NCBI GenBank assembly: GCA_003056245.1
Contig: MVDH01000001.1
Location: forward strand, 1,612,716 to 1,676,715
Direction of reading: 5' to 3'
Source: Cellvibrio sp. 79
GTDB taxonomy: Bacteria > Pseudomonadota > Gammaproteobacteria > Pseudomonadales > Cellvibrionaceae
Length of the DNA stretch: 64,000 nucleotides
Positions within the stretch are counted from its first letter, which is position 1. Each line of letters begins with the position of its first letter. Below are positions 51,669-60,776 of this stretch, in pieces. Position numbers and translations under genes: made by a program. The notes beneath the pieces were generated by a model. It made no database searches and was not told the DNA's origin. It was given only the letters and a program-made list of their open reading frames with translations.

Positions 51669-52694
51669 TTATTTATCGCGATAAGGCGTAATAGTCTGGA
51701 TGCTACCATCTTCATTGTGTGTGAGTGGGGCCATCTTCACAGAACGCAAATGAGTGATGCCTTTCGATAGCACTGAATCGTGATAGAACAAATACCACTG
51801 ACCTTGATATTCCGCGATTGAGTGATGAGTCGTCCAGCCAATTACCGGCTCCAGGATGCGGCCCTGGTAAGTGAATGGACCGTAAGGATTATCGCCAGTG
51901 GCGTAACACAAAAAGTGGGTATTGCCGGTGGAATAAGAGAAATAATATTTGCCGTTGTATTTGTGCATCCAGGACGCTTCAAAGAAACGACGGTCGTGAT
52001 CACCGGCTAATAATGGTTGGCCATTTTCATCGAGGATTTGAACTTCGCGCGGGGTTTCGGCGAACTCTTTCATATCATCAGTAAGGCGTGCAATGATAGG
52101 GCAGAGTGCCGGTTCGTTGTCTGCTGGTTCGCCGCAATTTGCGTCGTACTGATTGTTGCGATAATTCTGTAATTGCCCGCCCCAGATACCGCCAAAATAC
52201 ATGTAGTAATTGCCATCGTTATCTTCAAATACTGCCGGGTCGATGGTGTAACTACCTTTGATGGCTTCGGGTTCGGCTTTGAATGGGCCGATGGGTGAAT
52301 CACCCACAGCTACGCCGATCTGGAAAATATTGTCGGCGCGTTTTGCGGGAAAATATAAATAATATTTTCCGTTTTTATGTGCAGCGTCTGGTGCCCACAT
52401 TTGACGTTGTGCCCAGGCAACATCTTTCACGTGTAATGCAACACCATTATCGACAGCGGGGCTGTCGGGGGAATCAAGAGAAATTACGTGGTAATCCTCC
52501 ATACCGAAATGATCGCCATTGTCATTAAACGGGATACCGGCTTCGATATCATGCGAAGGATAAATATAAATCTTGCCATTGAACACGTGTGCCGATGGAT
52601 CAGCGGTATAAATGTGTTCAACCAGCGGTTGGGAAATCGCGCGCGCTTTTAAATCGGCGATCACTTCCGGGGCTAAGGTTTCTTCAGCGGCCAT
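51669..52694 (-). CDS. Glycoside hydrolase family 43 (arabinofuranosidase/xylosidase-type), cytoplasmic
   Basis: 341 residues, single five-bladed propeller, no signal peptide, so it works on imported oligosaccharides. Catalytic residues by family pattern: base D32 in TADPSAHVFNGK, pKa-modulator D152 in TIDPAVFED and acid E239 in FFEASWMHKYNGK. Substrate is probably an arabino- or xylo-oligosaccharide, which cannot be fixed from sequence. It is 58 bases downstream of a GPH-type symporter gene, consistent with uptake followed by hydrolysis. Confidence 0.9.
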   Translation of the reverse strand: MAAEETLAPEVIADLKARAISQPLVEHIYTADPSAHVFNGKIYIYPSHDIEAGIPFNDNGDHFGMEDYHVISLDSPDSPAVDNGVALHVKDVAWAQRQMWAPDAAHKNGKYYLYFPAKRADNIFQIGVAVGDSPIGPFKAEPEAIKGSYTIDPAVFEDNDGNYYMYFGGIWGGQLQNYRNNQYDANCGEPADNEPALCPIIARLTDDMKEFAETPREVQILDENGQPLLAGDHDRRFFEASWMHKYNGKYYFSYSTGNTHFLCYATGDNPYGPFTYQGRILEPVIGWTTHHSIAEYQGQWYLFYHDSVLSKGITHLRSVKMAPLTHNEDGSIQTITPYRDK

Positions 52695-52752
52695 AGTGGG
52701 GTCTCATTTTCTAATTTGTAAAAATAGCTAATTCAAAAAATTTTAATAAAAA

Positions 52753-54231
52753 TTATTTGCCAGCGGCTTTGCGGCGCTCGTTTAACTCGGCTTCAATTTG
52801 CACTTCCAGCTTCTTGTTGATTACGTAGAAGAACATACAGCCAACTGCCATAAAGAAGGGTAATGATGCAAATACGCTCACGCCGGTTTTAATGCCTTCA
52901 ATGGTTTCAGGGTTTTGTTGCGCGAGGCTTGCGTCGTAACCGTAGTGAGCGAGCAGACCGGCAACGAGTGAACCACCGATAGTCAGGCCCAGTTTTAAAC
53001 CCAGAATCATTGCCGAGAACACCATCGCCGTTGCGCGACGATTGTTTTTCCATTCGGAGTAATCGGCTACGTCGGCGATCATCGCCCACAGCAATGGAAT
53101 GGTTACACCGTAGAAAAAACCGTGCAGGATTTGTGAAATGAACACAGTGCCGATGCTGTCGGCATCGTAAAATTTAAATGCAAAGACAAACAAGGTAGAA
53201 AGGAAAAGTGCGCTGGCAAATACATTGCGTTTACCAAATTTATCGGCGAGTTTTTTGGAGAAGCCGATACCGACAATCATCATGATAATGCCGGAGCCGT
53301 TAAACAAGCTGAAGGTAGAAGTTGGTGCATCTTTCGGCCATTGGAATTCAGACAGGCCAATGCTGGTCAGCACACTGTTAAGCCCGGCAATAAAACCGTT
53401 AAAACCAATATCATTTAAAAACTGCGCAAGTTTTTCTTCGTTTAAATAATTTTCAAAGTAATAAATGTACATACCACCTTTCAGGGCGAGTGTTACGAAG
53501 ACCAGAATGGTGACTGCCAGCATGACAATCCACGGCAGGTTTTTAGCGAGGTCAGATAGATCTTGCGCGATGCTATTGCGCGCTTCAACCACCGGCAAAA
53601 TACGCTCTTTAGTGGTGATAAACGCGATCAAAAAGAAAACCGTACCGGTGATGGAAAAGAGCAGCATGGTGTTGTGGAAACCGACCGCTTTATCGCCATC
53701 ACCCAGAATTAATACCAGCGGTAACAACAATACTTGAATAATGAATTGCGCCACCATCACCGCCACAAAACGGTACGCCGACAAACTGTTACGTTCCGCC
53801 ATGTTGCCAGTGAGTACACCGCTTAATGCGGAGTAGGGCAGGTTGTTCGCGGCGTAAATCACCAGCAGGGCGATGTACGTTGAAAAGGCGTAAACGACTT
53901 TACCGTTCTCATCAAAATCCGGCGTGCTGAATGCCAGTAATGCAACCGCGCCAAAGGGAATTGCCGTCCACAATAACCAGGGACGGAATTTGCCCCAGCG
54001 GGTGGAGGTGCGGTCAGCGATGATGCCCATTACCGGGGTAAAGAAAGCTCCAAACAGACCGCCTGCAGCCATAATCATTGCGGCTTTACCGGGTGAAATG
54101 CCGTAGACATCGGTATAAAAGAAGGCGAGAAAAGTAACCAGCGTTTGGAAAATCAGATTGGCTGCCAGGTCGCCAAGGCTATAGCCAACTTTCTCTACAA
54201 CAGAGAGCTTTTGCGCGTTTTGTTGAATCAT
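52753..54231 (-). CDS. GPH-family glycoside/pentoside cation symporter
   Basis: 492 residues with about 12 transmembrane helices. It begins KLSVVEKVGYSLGDLAANLIFQT and has MGIIADRTSTRWGKFRPWLLW, the family signature loop after helix 2, and ADVADYSEWKNNRRATAMVF in the second half. GPH carriers import xylosides, arabinosides or related sugars with H+ or Na+. The GH43 gene follows directly, making an import-and-cleave pair for hemicellulose fragments. Confidence 0.92.
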   Translation of the reverse strand: MIQQNAQKLSVVEKVGYSLGDLAANLIFQTLVTFLAFFYTDVYGISPGKAAMIMAAGGLFGAFFTPVMGIIADRTSTRWGKFRPWLLWTAIPFGAVALLAFSTPDFDENGKVVYAFSTYIALLVIYAANNLPYSALSGVLTGNMAERNSLSAYRFVAVMVAQFIIQVLLLPLVLILGDGDKAVGFHNTMLLFSITGTVFFLIAFITTKERILPVVEARNSIAQDLSDLAKNLPWIVMLAVTILVFVTLALKGGMYIYYFENYLNEEKLAQFLNDIGFNGFIAGLNSVLTSIGLSEFQWPKDAPTSTFSLFNGSGIIMMIVGIGFSKKLADKFGKRNVFASALFLSTLFVFAFKFYDADSIGTVFISQILHGFFYGVTIPLLWAMIADVADYSEWKNNRRATAMVFSAMILGLKLGLTIGGSLVAGLLAHYGYDASLAQQNPETIEGIKTGVSVFASLPFFMAVGCMFFYVINKKLEVQIEAELNERRKAAGK

Positions 54232-54237
54232 TGTTGT

Positions 54238-54418
54238 GTCTTCTTATAAGTGTTGGGATTGTCCAATCAGCATAGCAGCGTATGAAAAACAATCCCCCGT
54301 ATGGGTAGGACGAGCACTCGTGTACAAGTCGCCATAGGATCGCTTAATAGTATCTTATGGTCAAGATGTATATAACTTATAAAGCATAAAATCAGGCGCC
54401 AAAGAGTTATAAGAAGAC
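54238..54418. promoter_or_regulatory. 12-bp inverted repeat flanking the divergent promoter region
   Basis: GTCTTCTTATAA (54238-54249) and TTATAAGAAGAC (54407-54418) are perfect inverted copies about 157 bases apart, bracketing the promoters of the symporter/GH43 operon (minus) and the TonB receptor (plus). A related ACTTATAA is at about 54375-54382. They could be paired sites for one regulator, or partly reflect ribosome-binding AAGAAG sequence in front of the symporter gene. Confidence 0.35.
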
Positions 54419-54488
54419 CGTCGCAATTTGGCATATGTAACTGCATAATGGCTCAAAAATTCACTTCCACTGCGCGTAGTTTCTAATA

Positions 54489-57071
54489 ATGAAGAAGACG
54501 GAAATCTTGACCGGTTTGTTACAGGTTTTAGCCTGCTATTGCGTTACTTCTCTGGCAGTACCGGCCCTTGCCGGGTCCACCGACTCCTCGGTCAAATTGG
54601 TTAATTTCGATCTGCCAGCGCAAGCCTTGCAGTCCGGTCTGGTTGAGTTCGCGTTGCAGGCGGAAATTTCCATTGTGGTCGATAACCAATTGATTAAGGG
54701 ATATCGCACTGCTCCGGTCGCCGGGCCAAAAACAACAGCTACAGCATTTGCGAGTTTATTAGCCAATACGCCCCTCGAATATCAATTCCAGCCAGCCACG
54801 AGTGTTTATATCCTCCGCCCGAAAGCGCCCGTTGTTCCCGAGTTCATTAAGCCGGCCGACGCGCCTGCACCAGAAGCGGTAGAGGAAGTCGTGATCAGCG
54901 GCACCCGCTTTCCATTTCGCTACAGCACATTAGCCAACTCCCAAGTGGATGGCGGTATTGCGTATTTTGATTCCGCGCGTTTTATCAATATTTTGCCGCA
55001 ACAATTGTTTTTGGATCAGCGCCCTATGGAGATGGCTGATTTATTAAAATATTCCAGTGGTGTTACACCGGCTGATGGAATGATGGACACCAATGACGAT
55101 GTATTTATTCGCGGTTTTCATCGCCATGCCATTTATATGGATGGCCTGCGCTTAAGCAGTACTGGTGGCGTTAAGTTATCGCCGGCGAATATTGAGCAGA
55201 TTGACGTGCTTAAAGGACCCTCTACGCTGCTTTATGGTCAAGCCGAGCCAGGTGGAATTATTAGCGTCGTACGTAAAAAGCCAAAAGATGAAAGCTTTGC
55301 TCGCGCGGGTATCGGCGGCGGTTCTTTGGGATTGCGCCGCTTTGATGCGGATATCAATCTGGCCGAGCCTACAGCTGCTCCCGTAAATGTTCGTCTGGTA
55401 ATGTCATTGGATGAACAGGCTGAGCAAGAGGAAATCAGCAATGTAGAACGAACGTTAATTGCGCCGAGTTTGCATTGGCAGCTGACTGACGCCACGAGTG
55501 TAGATCTGGCTTATGAATATCAGGAAAACAGCCAGGAAGCCAAACGCGACATCACCTTATTTAGGGCTGTTGGCTCTTTCACTGGCGGCACATTGGAGGA
55601 ATTAGCTGCTCAGGCGCAGCCGGAATTCACCAGCGAAACAAATTTATATAGCGCACAACTGACGCATTCTTTTTCTGATAATTGGCGCCTGAGTGCCAAA
55701 TATTTTTGGAGCAATGATATTCGCGAAGGAGTGAGAACCGCGAATGATTTGATTAAAACCACCGACGCATTGCTCGCCCGCGACACACTGGGAAAAGATT
55801 ATCTCGCGCTGGTACTTGGCGGACAGCTGAATATTCCATTCGCCATGCATATGCAATCTGACGGTTATTGGTTAACGCTAGGCGAAGTACGCAGCTTGTA
55901 TAACGAAGAAGCAGAAGATTTTATTTACAACTCGCGTGTTGCGCTCGATGGAAGCGTGAGCACGGGTAACGTTAATCATCAATTAATGATGGGGATGGAT
56001 TGGTATCGCCAGGATATTTATAAAAATTATGTGATCGAGCGGCGAAACTTATTAGAAGGTGCTTCCTGGCCTTTTAACGATTTGACACTGGCATTGCTCG
56101 ACACCATAGAAGCGCTAAAAGATTCAATGGATTCGCGTGGTGCTTTGTTTAACCAGGAGCAGCAACTGATATACGACGAATACGGTGTATTCCTGCAGGA
56201 TAATATTGAGCTCAATGAATTTTGGTCTGCAACACTGGGCACTCGTTATGCAAATATTAAAGGGGATTATTTTAATCTCACTGCCAGCGAGGTTACTGCG
56301 CTGCAAACCTACGAAGATTTTTCTTCCCAATTCGGCCTGGTTTATAAACCATCAGAAAACCATTCCCTGTTTATTAATTACAGTGAAGCGCTGCGTGCAA
56401 ACTATCATATCGATACCATAGGTGCGCGTAACGTGGAGCCGGAGTTGTCCGATCAAATCGAATTGGGCGTTAAGTCGCAGCTGTTTGATGGGCGATTGAC
56501 ATCGAGTGTTGCGCTATTTGATATCACTAAAAATAACATTGTAAATATTGAAGTGATTGAAGGTTATCGCACGGCACTTGAAGCTTATTCACAAACTTCA
56601 CGCGGTGTTGATGTGGATGTAACGCTACAGGTAACGCCGGACTTAAATATTATTGCTGCTGCATCGTTTATCCAGGCGGAGATAGCATCGGGCAAAAACC
56701 AGGGCCGGCTGCCGGAAATGGTTGCAGAAACGACCGCCAGTTTGTACGCACATTACCGCTTGAATGAGCATTGGGAGCTAATGGGTGGCACCAACTACAT
56801 GGGCGAGCGGCGCAGTTACGCAATAGGCTTATTGCTTAGCGATACCCAGAGCGGTGTAGCAGTGGGCGAACAATATTTCACTATGAACCCTTATACCCTG
56901 ATTGATATAGGTGTGGCTTACCAGTTCCGCGTAGCGGGTGCTGATGCCAAACTTCAATTATGGATAAATAATGTGACGGATGAATATTATTTCACGTCGA
57001 TACTCGGTGGTGCGCGCGTAAACCCGGCTGCCGGGCGCACATTCATGGGCCGCATTGGATTTGATTTTTAA
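54489..57071 (+). CDS. TonB-dependent receptor with N-terminal signalling (STN) domain
   Basis: 860 residues. A signal peptide (about 1-29) is followed by an STN domain (about 37-110: NFDLPAQALQSGLVEFALQA, TATAFASLLANTPLEY), a TonB-box-like EEVVISGTR, then plug (QRPMEMADLLKYSSGVTPAD, DVFIRGFHRHAIYMDGLRLS, TLLYGQAEPGGIISVVRK) and barrel ending FMGRIGFDF. STN receptors pass a ligand signal to a FecR-type anti-sigma factor, whose gene is two genes downstream. Ligand may be a siderophore, by family. It is divergent from the hemicellulose genes. No strong Shine-Dalgarno at the start. Confidence 0.93.
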   Translation: MKKTEILTGLLQVLACYCVTSLAVPALAGSTDSSVKLVNFDLPAQALQSGLVEFALQAEISIVVDNQLIKGYRTAPVAGPKTTATAFASLLANTPLEYQFQPATSVYILRPKAPVVPEFIKPADAPAPEAVEEVVISGTRFPFRYSTLANSQVDGGIAYFDSARFINILPQQLFLDQRPMEMADLLKYSSGVTPADGMMDTNDDVFIRGFHRHAIYMDGLRLSSTGGVKLSPANIEQIDVLKGPSTLLYGQAEPGGIISVVRKKPKDESFARAGIGGGSLGLRRFDADINLAEPTAAPVNVRLVMSLDEQAEQEEISNVERTLIAPSLHWQLTDATSVDLAYEYQENSQEAKRDITLFRAVGSFTGGTLEELAAQAQPEFTSETNLYSAQLTHSFSDNWRLSAKYFWSNDIREGVRTANDLIKTTDALLARDTLGKDYLALVLGGQLNIPFAMHMQSDGYWLTLGEVRSLYNEEAEDFIYNSRVALDGSVSTGNVNHQLMMGMDWYRQDIYKNYVIERRNLLEGASWPFNDLTLALLDTIEALKDSMDSRGALFNQEQQLIYDEYGVFLQDNIELNEFWSATLGTRYANIKGDYFNLTASEVTALQTYEDFSSQFGLVYKPSENHSLFINYSEALRANYHIDTIGARNVEPELSDQIELGVKSQLFDGRLTSSVALFDITKNNIVNIEVIEGYRTALEAYSQTSRGVDVDVTLQVTPDLNIIAAASFIQAEIASGKNQGRLPEMVAETTASLYAHYRLNEHWELMGGTNYMGERRSYAIGLLLSDTQSGVAVGEQYFTMNPYTLIDIGVAYQFRVAGADAKLQLWINNVTDEYYFTSILGGARVNPAAGRTFMGRIGFDF

Positions 57072-57072
57072 A

Positions 57073-57576
57073 ATGAAAGCACCAAGTTTTCTGGTTTCAT
57101 TATTTGAATCGCATCAATCTGACTTGCGCCGATTGATTGCACATAAATTCAAAAAAACACATCACGATGCGGAAGATATTATCCAGGACGCATTCCATAA
57201 TATTTTGCATATCGAAAACCCTGAAGCTATCGAAAATCCAAAAGCATATCTGTATCAAACCGCCGCGAATCTTGCATTGAACCGTATTCGCAAGCAGCAG
57301 CACCACCATCGTTATATTGCAGCGCAGGACCAGGAGGCAAGTTACGACTTATGCCCTGAACGATCTGTATCGGCACGTAAAGATCTGGAGCGATTGGAAC
57401 AGGCATTGACATCCTTGCCGGAAAAATACCAGCGTACTTTTTTGTTGAGCCGTGTACAGGAAAAATCTTATCGGGAAATTAGCGAATTATTAAATATCCC
57501 GGAAAGTACGGTTGAAAAACACATTATTAAAGTGCTGAAATATTTACGTGAAGTGCTCATGGAGAAGCAATCATGA
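57073..57576 (+). CDS. FecI-like ECF sigma factor
   Basis: 167 residues from the ATG at 57073, one base after the receptor stop. Region 2 is FKKTHHDAEDIIQDAFHNIL and NPKAYLYQTAANLALNRIRK, region 4 is LPEKYQRTFLLSRVQEKSYREIS and NIPESTVEKHIIKVLKYLRE. It should direct transcription of iron- or ligand-uptake genes when released by the adjacent FecR-like protein. Stop and next start overlap (ATGA). Confidence 0.93.
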   Translation: MKAPSFLVSLFESHQSDLRRLIAHKFKKTHHDAEDIIQDAFHNILHIENPEAIENPKAYLYQTAANLALNRIRKQQHHHRYIAAQDQEASYDLCPERSVSARKDLERLEQALTSLPEKYQRTFLLSRVQEKSYREISELLNIPESTVEKHIIKVLKYLREVLMEKQS

Positions 57577-58538
57577 ATACTAACCGTCCTATCATTCCAG
57601 CATCTATTCACAATGTGGCCGTTGAATGGATCGCACGATTGAATGCTGAAAATCTTAGCGAACAACAAGAACAGGCATTTTTTGCCTGGTTGGCTGAATC
57701 TCCGGTGCATCAGGCTGCTTATCTGGAAGCTGAGCAATTGTGGCAGCGTGGCGATGTGCTTGCGCGCGTGAAGCCGCGTACAACAACACTCTGGCCAAAA
57801 TTCGCATGGCCGGCGTTGGCTGCGGCGTGTGCATTAATATTGGCGATTGTATTGGTGCCGCTAATCAATAACTCCGTTGAAGTGCTTTATCAAACGGCGA
57901 TAGGCGAACAGAAAAAAATCCAGCTTGAAGATGGTTCTACGCTTGAATTGAACACGGGTAGCCGTGTCAGGGTGAGTTTTAGTGATGATCAACGGGTCGT
58001 GCATCTGGAGCAAGGTGAAGTATTTTTCGAGGTCACAAAAAATAGCGCCCGGCCGTTCAATGTGTTCACCCAAAATGGGCAAGTTCGCGTGGTGGGTACG
58101 CGCTTTTCTGTTCGGCAGTTACAAGGCGATGCATTGGTCCGAGTTCAGGAGGGAACAGTAGCATTGGGGGCTTCATCGGACGATCCGGATACATTTGTGC
58201 CGGGTAGTTTATTAAATGCTAATCAGCAACAAACACTGACCGCAGCAATTAATGGGGAATCACCGCAACTTCTGGATACCTCCAGTGCTTTGGCGTGGCG
58301 CAAACGTATGCTGGTTTTTAATGGTCAATCATTAGCGGCGGTTATTGTCGAATTGCAGCGATATTTTCCGGTCGTTATTGAACTGGAAAATAAACAACTG
58401 GCAGATACCCAAGTGACAGCCGTTATCAGGTTGCAAGATTTACGCACAACTTTGTCTGTACTGGAAGATTCGTTGGGGCTACGTAGTGAATATGATGATG
58501 CAAACCAAAAAGTAGTGTTGCGATTAAAAACTGATTGA
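57573..58538 (+). CDS. FecR-like transmembrane anti-sigma regulator
   Basis: 321 residues. The N-terminal anti-sigma region (AVEWIARLNAENLSEQQEQA, FFAWLAESPVHQAAYLEAEQ) faces the cytoplasm. One membrane helix is at about 72-92 (WPALAAACALILAIVLVPLI). The periplasmic FecR domain follows (GEQKKIQLEDGSTLELNTGS, FNVFTQNGQVRVVGTRFSV), and the C-terminus (SLAAVIVELQRYFPVVIELE) is secretin/STN-like for contact with the receptor. It ends the receptor-sigma-antisigma unit. Confidence 0.93.
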   Translation: MNTNRPIIPASIHNVAVEWIARLNAENLSEQQEQAFFAWLAESPVHQAAYLEAEQLWQRGDVLARVKPRTTTLWPKFAWPALAAACALILAIVLVPLINNSVEVLYQTAIGEQKKIQLEDGSTLELNTGSRVRVSFSDDQRVVHLEQGEVFFEVTKNSARPFNVFTQNGQVRVVGTRFSVRQLQGDALVRVQEGTVALGASSDDPDTFVPGSLLNANQQQTLTAAINGESPQLLDTSSALAWRKRMLVFNGQSLAAVIVELQRYFPVVIELENKQLADTQVTAVIRLQDLRTTLSVLEDSLGLRSEYDDANQKVVLRLKTD

Positions 58539-58568
58539 TTATAAAAAAATTAAAAAATTTGGAGGTAG

Positions 58569-58754
58569 TACGCGTTTACCTCGCAAGGCAATAAATCAAC
58601 GCTGAATCTGACCACTGAAAACGGCAAAATTTATTACATCTGGCAAGAAGTAAAAATGGGAGTAATCTCCGGTGGGTCGGAATTGCAAGTGGTTGATCAA
58701 AGTGTTGGTCAAAAAGGCGTTAAACAATGCGCGTTAATAAAATCTAATTTTTAA
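58569..58754 (+). pseudogene. 5'-truncated DUF2846-like gene remnant
   Basis: A 61-codon open stretch with no start codon, directly preceded by an in-frame TAG, reads like the C-terminal half of a DUF2846 lipoprotein domain: LNLTTENGKIYYIWQEVKMG and SELQVVDQSVGQKGVKQC. The upstream half and the signal peptide are missing, so the gene is broken. It lies 30 bases after the anti-sigma gene. Confidence 0.6.
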
Positions 58755-58802
58755 CACGCACTACTGCCGGTTATTGAAATAATGTTTTACTTGGCTAAGT
58801 CG

Positions 58803-59549
58803 TTAGCTGGCATTGTGCCCGTTATTTAATTCCCTCACCCAATAAAGTGTTGCACCCGCCACAGCAATCGGCGGTACAAAAATATTTAGCAGCGGAATCA
58901 TACTGCCCAATAAAATTAATCCCCCGTAGGAAAAACTGGTTAACTGTTGTTGTCGCAGGCGATGGCGTAGTGCACGAAAATTAAATTGATGATTGTCAGC
59001 GGCATAATCCGTATATTGAATTGCCATGCACCAGCAGCTCCACAGGGTGGCAATTATCATCCCCAGGAAATTCAAACCCGGAATAAAAAACAGCGCAATA
59101 AAAACTACCAACACCAATATTCCGCGGCTTAAAAAATATCCGAGCTTAATTGTTTCGCGTTTTAATGTGCGTGGAATTAGTTGCCCCCATGGTTCCTCAG
59201 GTAGTGATTTCCCCGTCGCGTGAGCTTCGACTTTTTCGGCGAGTAACCCAAAAAAAGGTGCTGCAATAAAGTTGGTAATAATGTTAAAACTATAACCGTA
59301 TACCACTAAAAATATAAATGCGATTAATGGCCATAATAGCCACGTCAGCCAATCCAGCCAGTCCGGAGTCAGTTGTAAAATTTGCGTGAAAAAATCACTG
59401 AACGCATGAATTAGTAATACTGTCACCGCTCCAAATATCAGTAAGTTTATAAATAGCGGAATTAAAATAAATCGGCGAAAACCGGGTGTGGCAATTAGTT
59501 TTGCTCCATCAAAAAAATAATGGAGTGCGCCACGGATTGAACCTTGCAT
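58803..59549 (-). CDS. cysZ: Sulfate transporter CysZ
   Basis: 248 residues, typical CysZ length. Hydrophobic segments lie at about 23-48, 65-92, 140-172 and 208-236, with the family sequences GFRRFILIPLFINLLIF, SFNIITNFIAAPFFGLLAEK and ALRHRLRQQQLTSFSYGG. It imports sulfate for cysteine synthesis in enterobacteria. Monocistronic here and convergent with the DUF2846 remnant. Confidence 0.92.
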   Translation of the reverse strand: MQGSIRGALHYFFDGAKLIATPGFRRFILIPLFINLLIFGAVTVLLIHAFSDFFTQILQLTPDWLDWLTWLLWPLIAFIFLVVYGYSFNIITNFIAAPFFGLLAEKVEAHATGKSLPEEPWGQLIPRTLKRETIKLGYFLSRGILVLVVFIALFFIPGLNFLGMIIATLWSCWCMAIQYTDYAADNHQFNFRALRHRLRQQQLTSFSYGGLILLGSMIPLLNIFVPPIAVAGATLYWVRELNNGHNAS

Positions 59550-59855
59550 GGAATTTTCCTGCTGATCTTTTAGATTTTTAGATTATATATGGATGGGATG
59601 GTTTATGGTAACAGCAGCAGATTGTACTAATTCCTTTTCCCTGATTTTTTATGCGCCAAATCTAATGGTGATGCAGTTTGATTTTTAAAAGAGATTTTCG
59701 TCAAATGTTTTGTTTGACCTGCGACAACTAATAAAATTTTTAACAGATACTCCTGTAGATAAATGATAAGTTTTGCATGTTAATTGTCCAGTATGTGTTT
59801 ATACTCGATGGCATATTCAGTCAACCAGGGTCGGCTACAGGAAAGGAGTTGTGAT
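59550..59855. other. 306-base divergent intergenic region, no gene seen
   Basis: AT-rich. Contains the start regions of cysZ (minus) and the PEP-CTERM-like gene (plus, GAAAGGAG just before 59856). No open frame or RNA gene is evident. Confidence 0.4.
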
Positions 59856-60776
59856 ATGAACATTGCAAGAAACCTATTGAGCGTATCGCTATTATGTGGC
59901 GTGGCGATTATTTCCAATGCTGCTTTTGCTGTTGCCATCCAGGTGGATTATCGCTCCAGTGTAGAAATTATTACAAATTCAGGCATTGCATCGCATAACG
60001 AGAACTCGCCTAATTCTGTTCATTCATATGCGGATAATGAAGATTCTTATTCCGCAGTAATTGGTGGCAATGGAAATAACGTCATTAATGCCGACGCCTT
60101 TTTAGCGCCTGCGGTAGTAGGTACCAGCGATTATAAAAATACCAAAATAGCGGCCACCTTAAGTCAAAAAGCATTAATCACCAATTCGCTGGCGGATGCA
60201 GAAGTTTCATTTGATTATTTGATTGCTGCCGGGCATCTATCCAATATATTTCGTAGCGGTTTAGGCATCCGGGATGATTACGAAAGTTTAAGTATCGAAT
60301 TTTGTGCGGATATATTGCTGAACGGCAACACTATCTGGTCTACAAAAACAGGCATTCTCCAAAACAAGGGCAACAATAATCTACTGACCAAATCTGGTGT
60401 GGATCTGAATGCTGGCGTAGTCTCAGGCGCGAATCAGGGGTTTTATTCATGGAAAGAAAATGCAGGGAAACTTAATCTGGGGAAGATTAAATCAGGTGAA
60501 GTATTTGAGTTGGAATATGTCGTCGGTGTGTTGGTTAATGGTACCTTGAAAAACTGTGGTGGTGATTCTGTTTTGTGTGAAGAGGAGCGGATATTCCACA
60601 CCGCATCCGAGGTGAGATTTGGCCATGGTGATATTACTAATGGCATGAAGATGGATGCATCGACAATCGTTGCCAAATATGTTCCTGAAACAAGCGCATG
60701 GTCATTAATGCTGGTGTCTTTATTGGCAATGTTTATGAAGTTTTACCGACGTTTTTTCCCCTTATTGCCCACGTAA
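59856..60776 (+). CDS. PEP-CTERM-like surface protein next to rhombosortase
   Basis: 306 residues from the ATG at 59856 (AAAGGAG upstream). Signal peptide ends FAVA near 24. The C-terminus is VPETSAWSLMLVSLLAMFMK then FYRRFFPLLPT, a PEP-CTERM-type tripartite tail (Pro-Glu motif, hydrophobic helix, basic end). The ectodomain has Asn/Ser-rich strands and a Cys pair region (KNCGGDSVLCEEER). Its last 44 bases overlap the convergent rhombosortase gene. Confidence 0.75.
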   Translation: MNIARNLLSVSLLCGVAIISNAAFAVAIQVDYRSSVEIITNSGIASHNENSPNSVHSYADNEDSYSAVIGGNGNNVINADAFLAPAVVGTSDYKNTKIAATLSQKALITNSLADAEVSFDYLIAAGHLSNIFRSGLGIRDDYESLSIEFCADILLNGNTIWSTKTGILQNKGNNNLLTKSGVDLNAGVVSGANQGFYSWKENAGKLNLGKIKSGEVFELEYVVGVLVNGTLKNCGGDSVLCEEERIFHTASEVRFGHGDITNGMKMDASTIVAKYVPETSAWSLMLVSLLAMFMKFYRRFFPLLPT

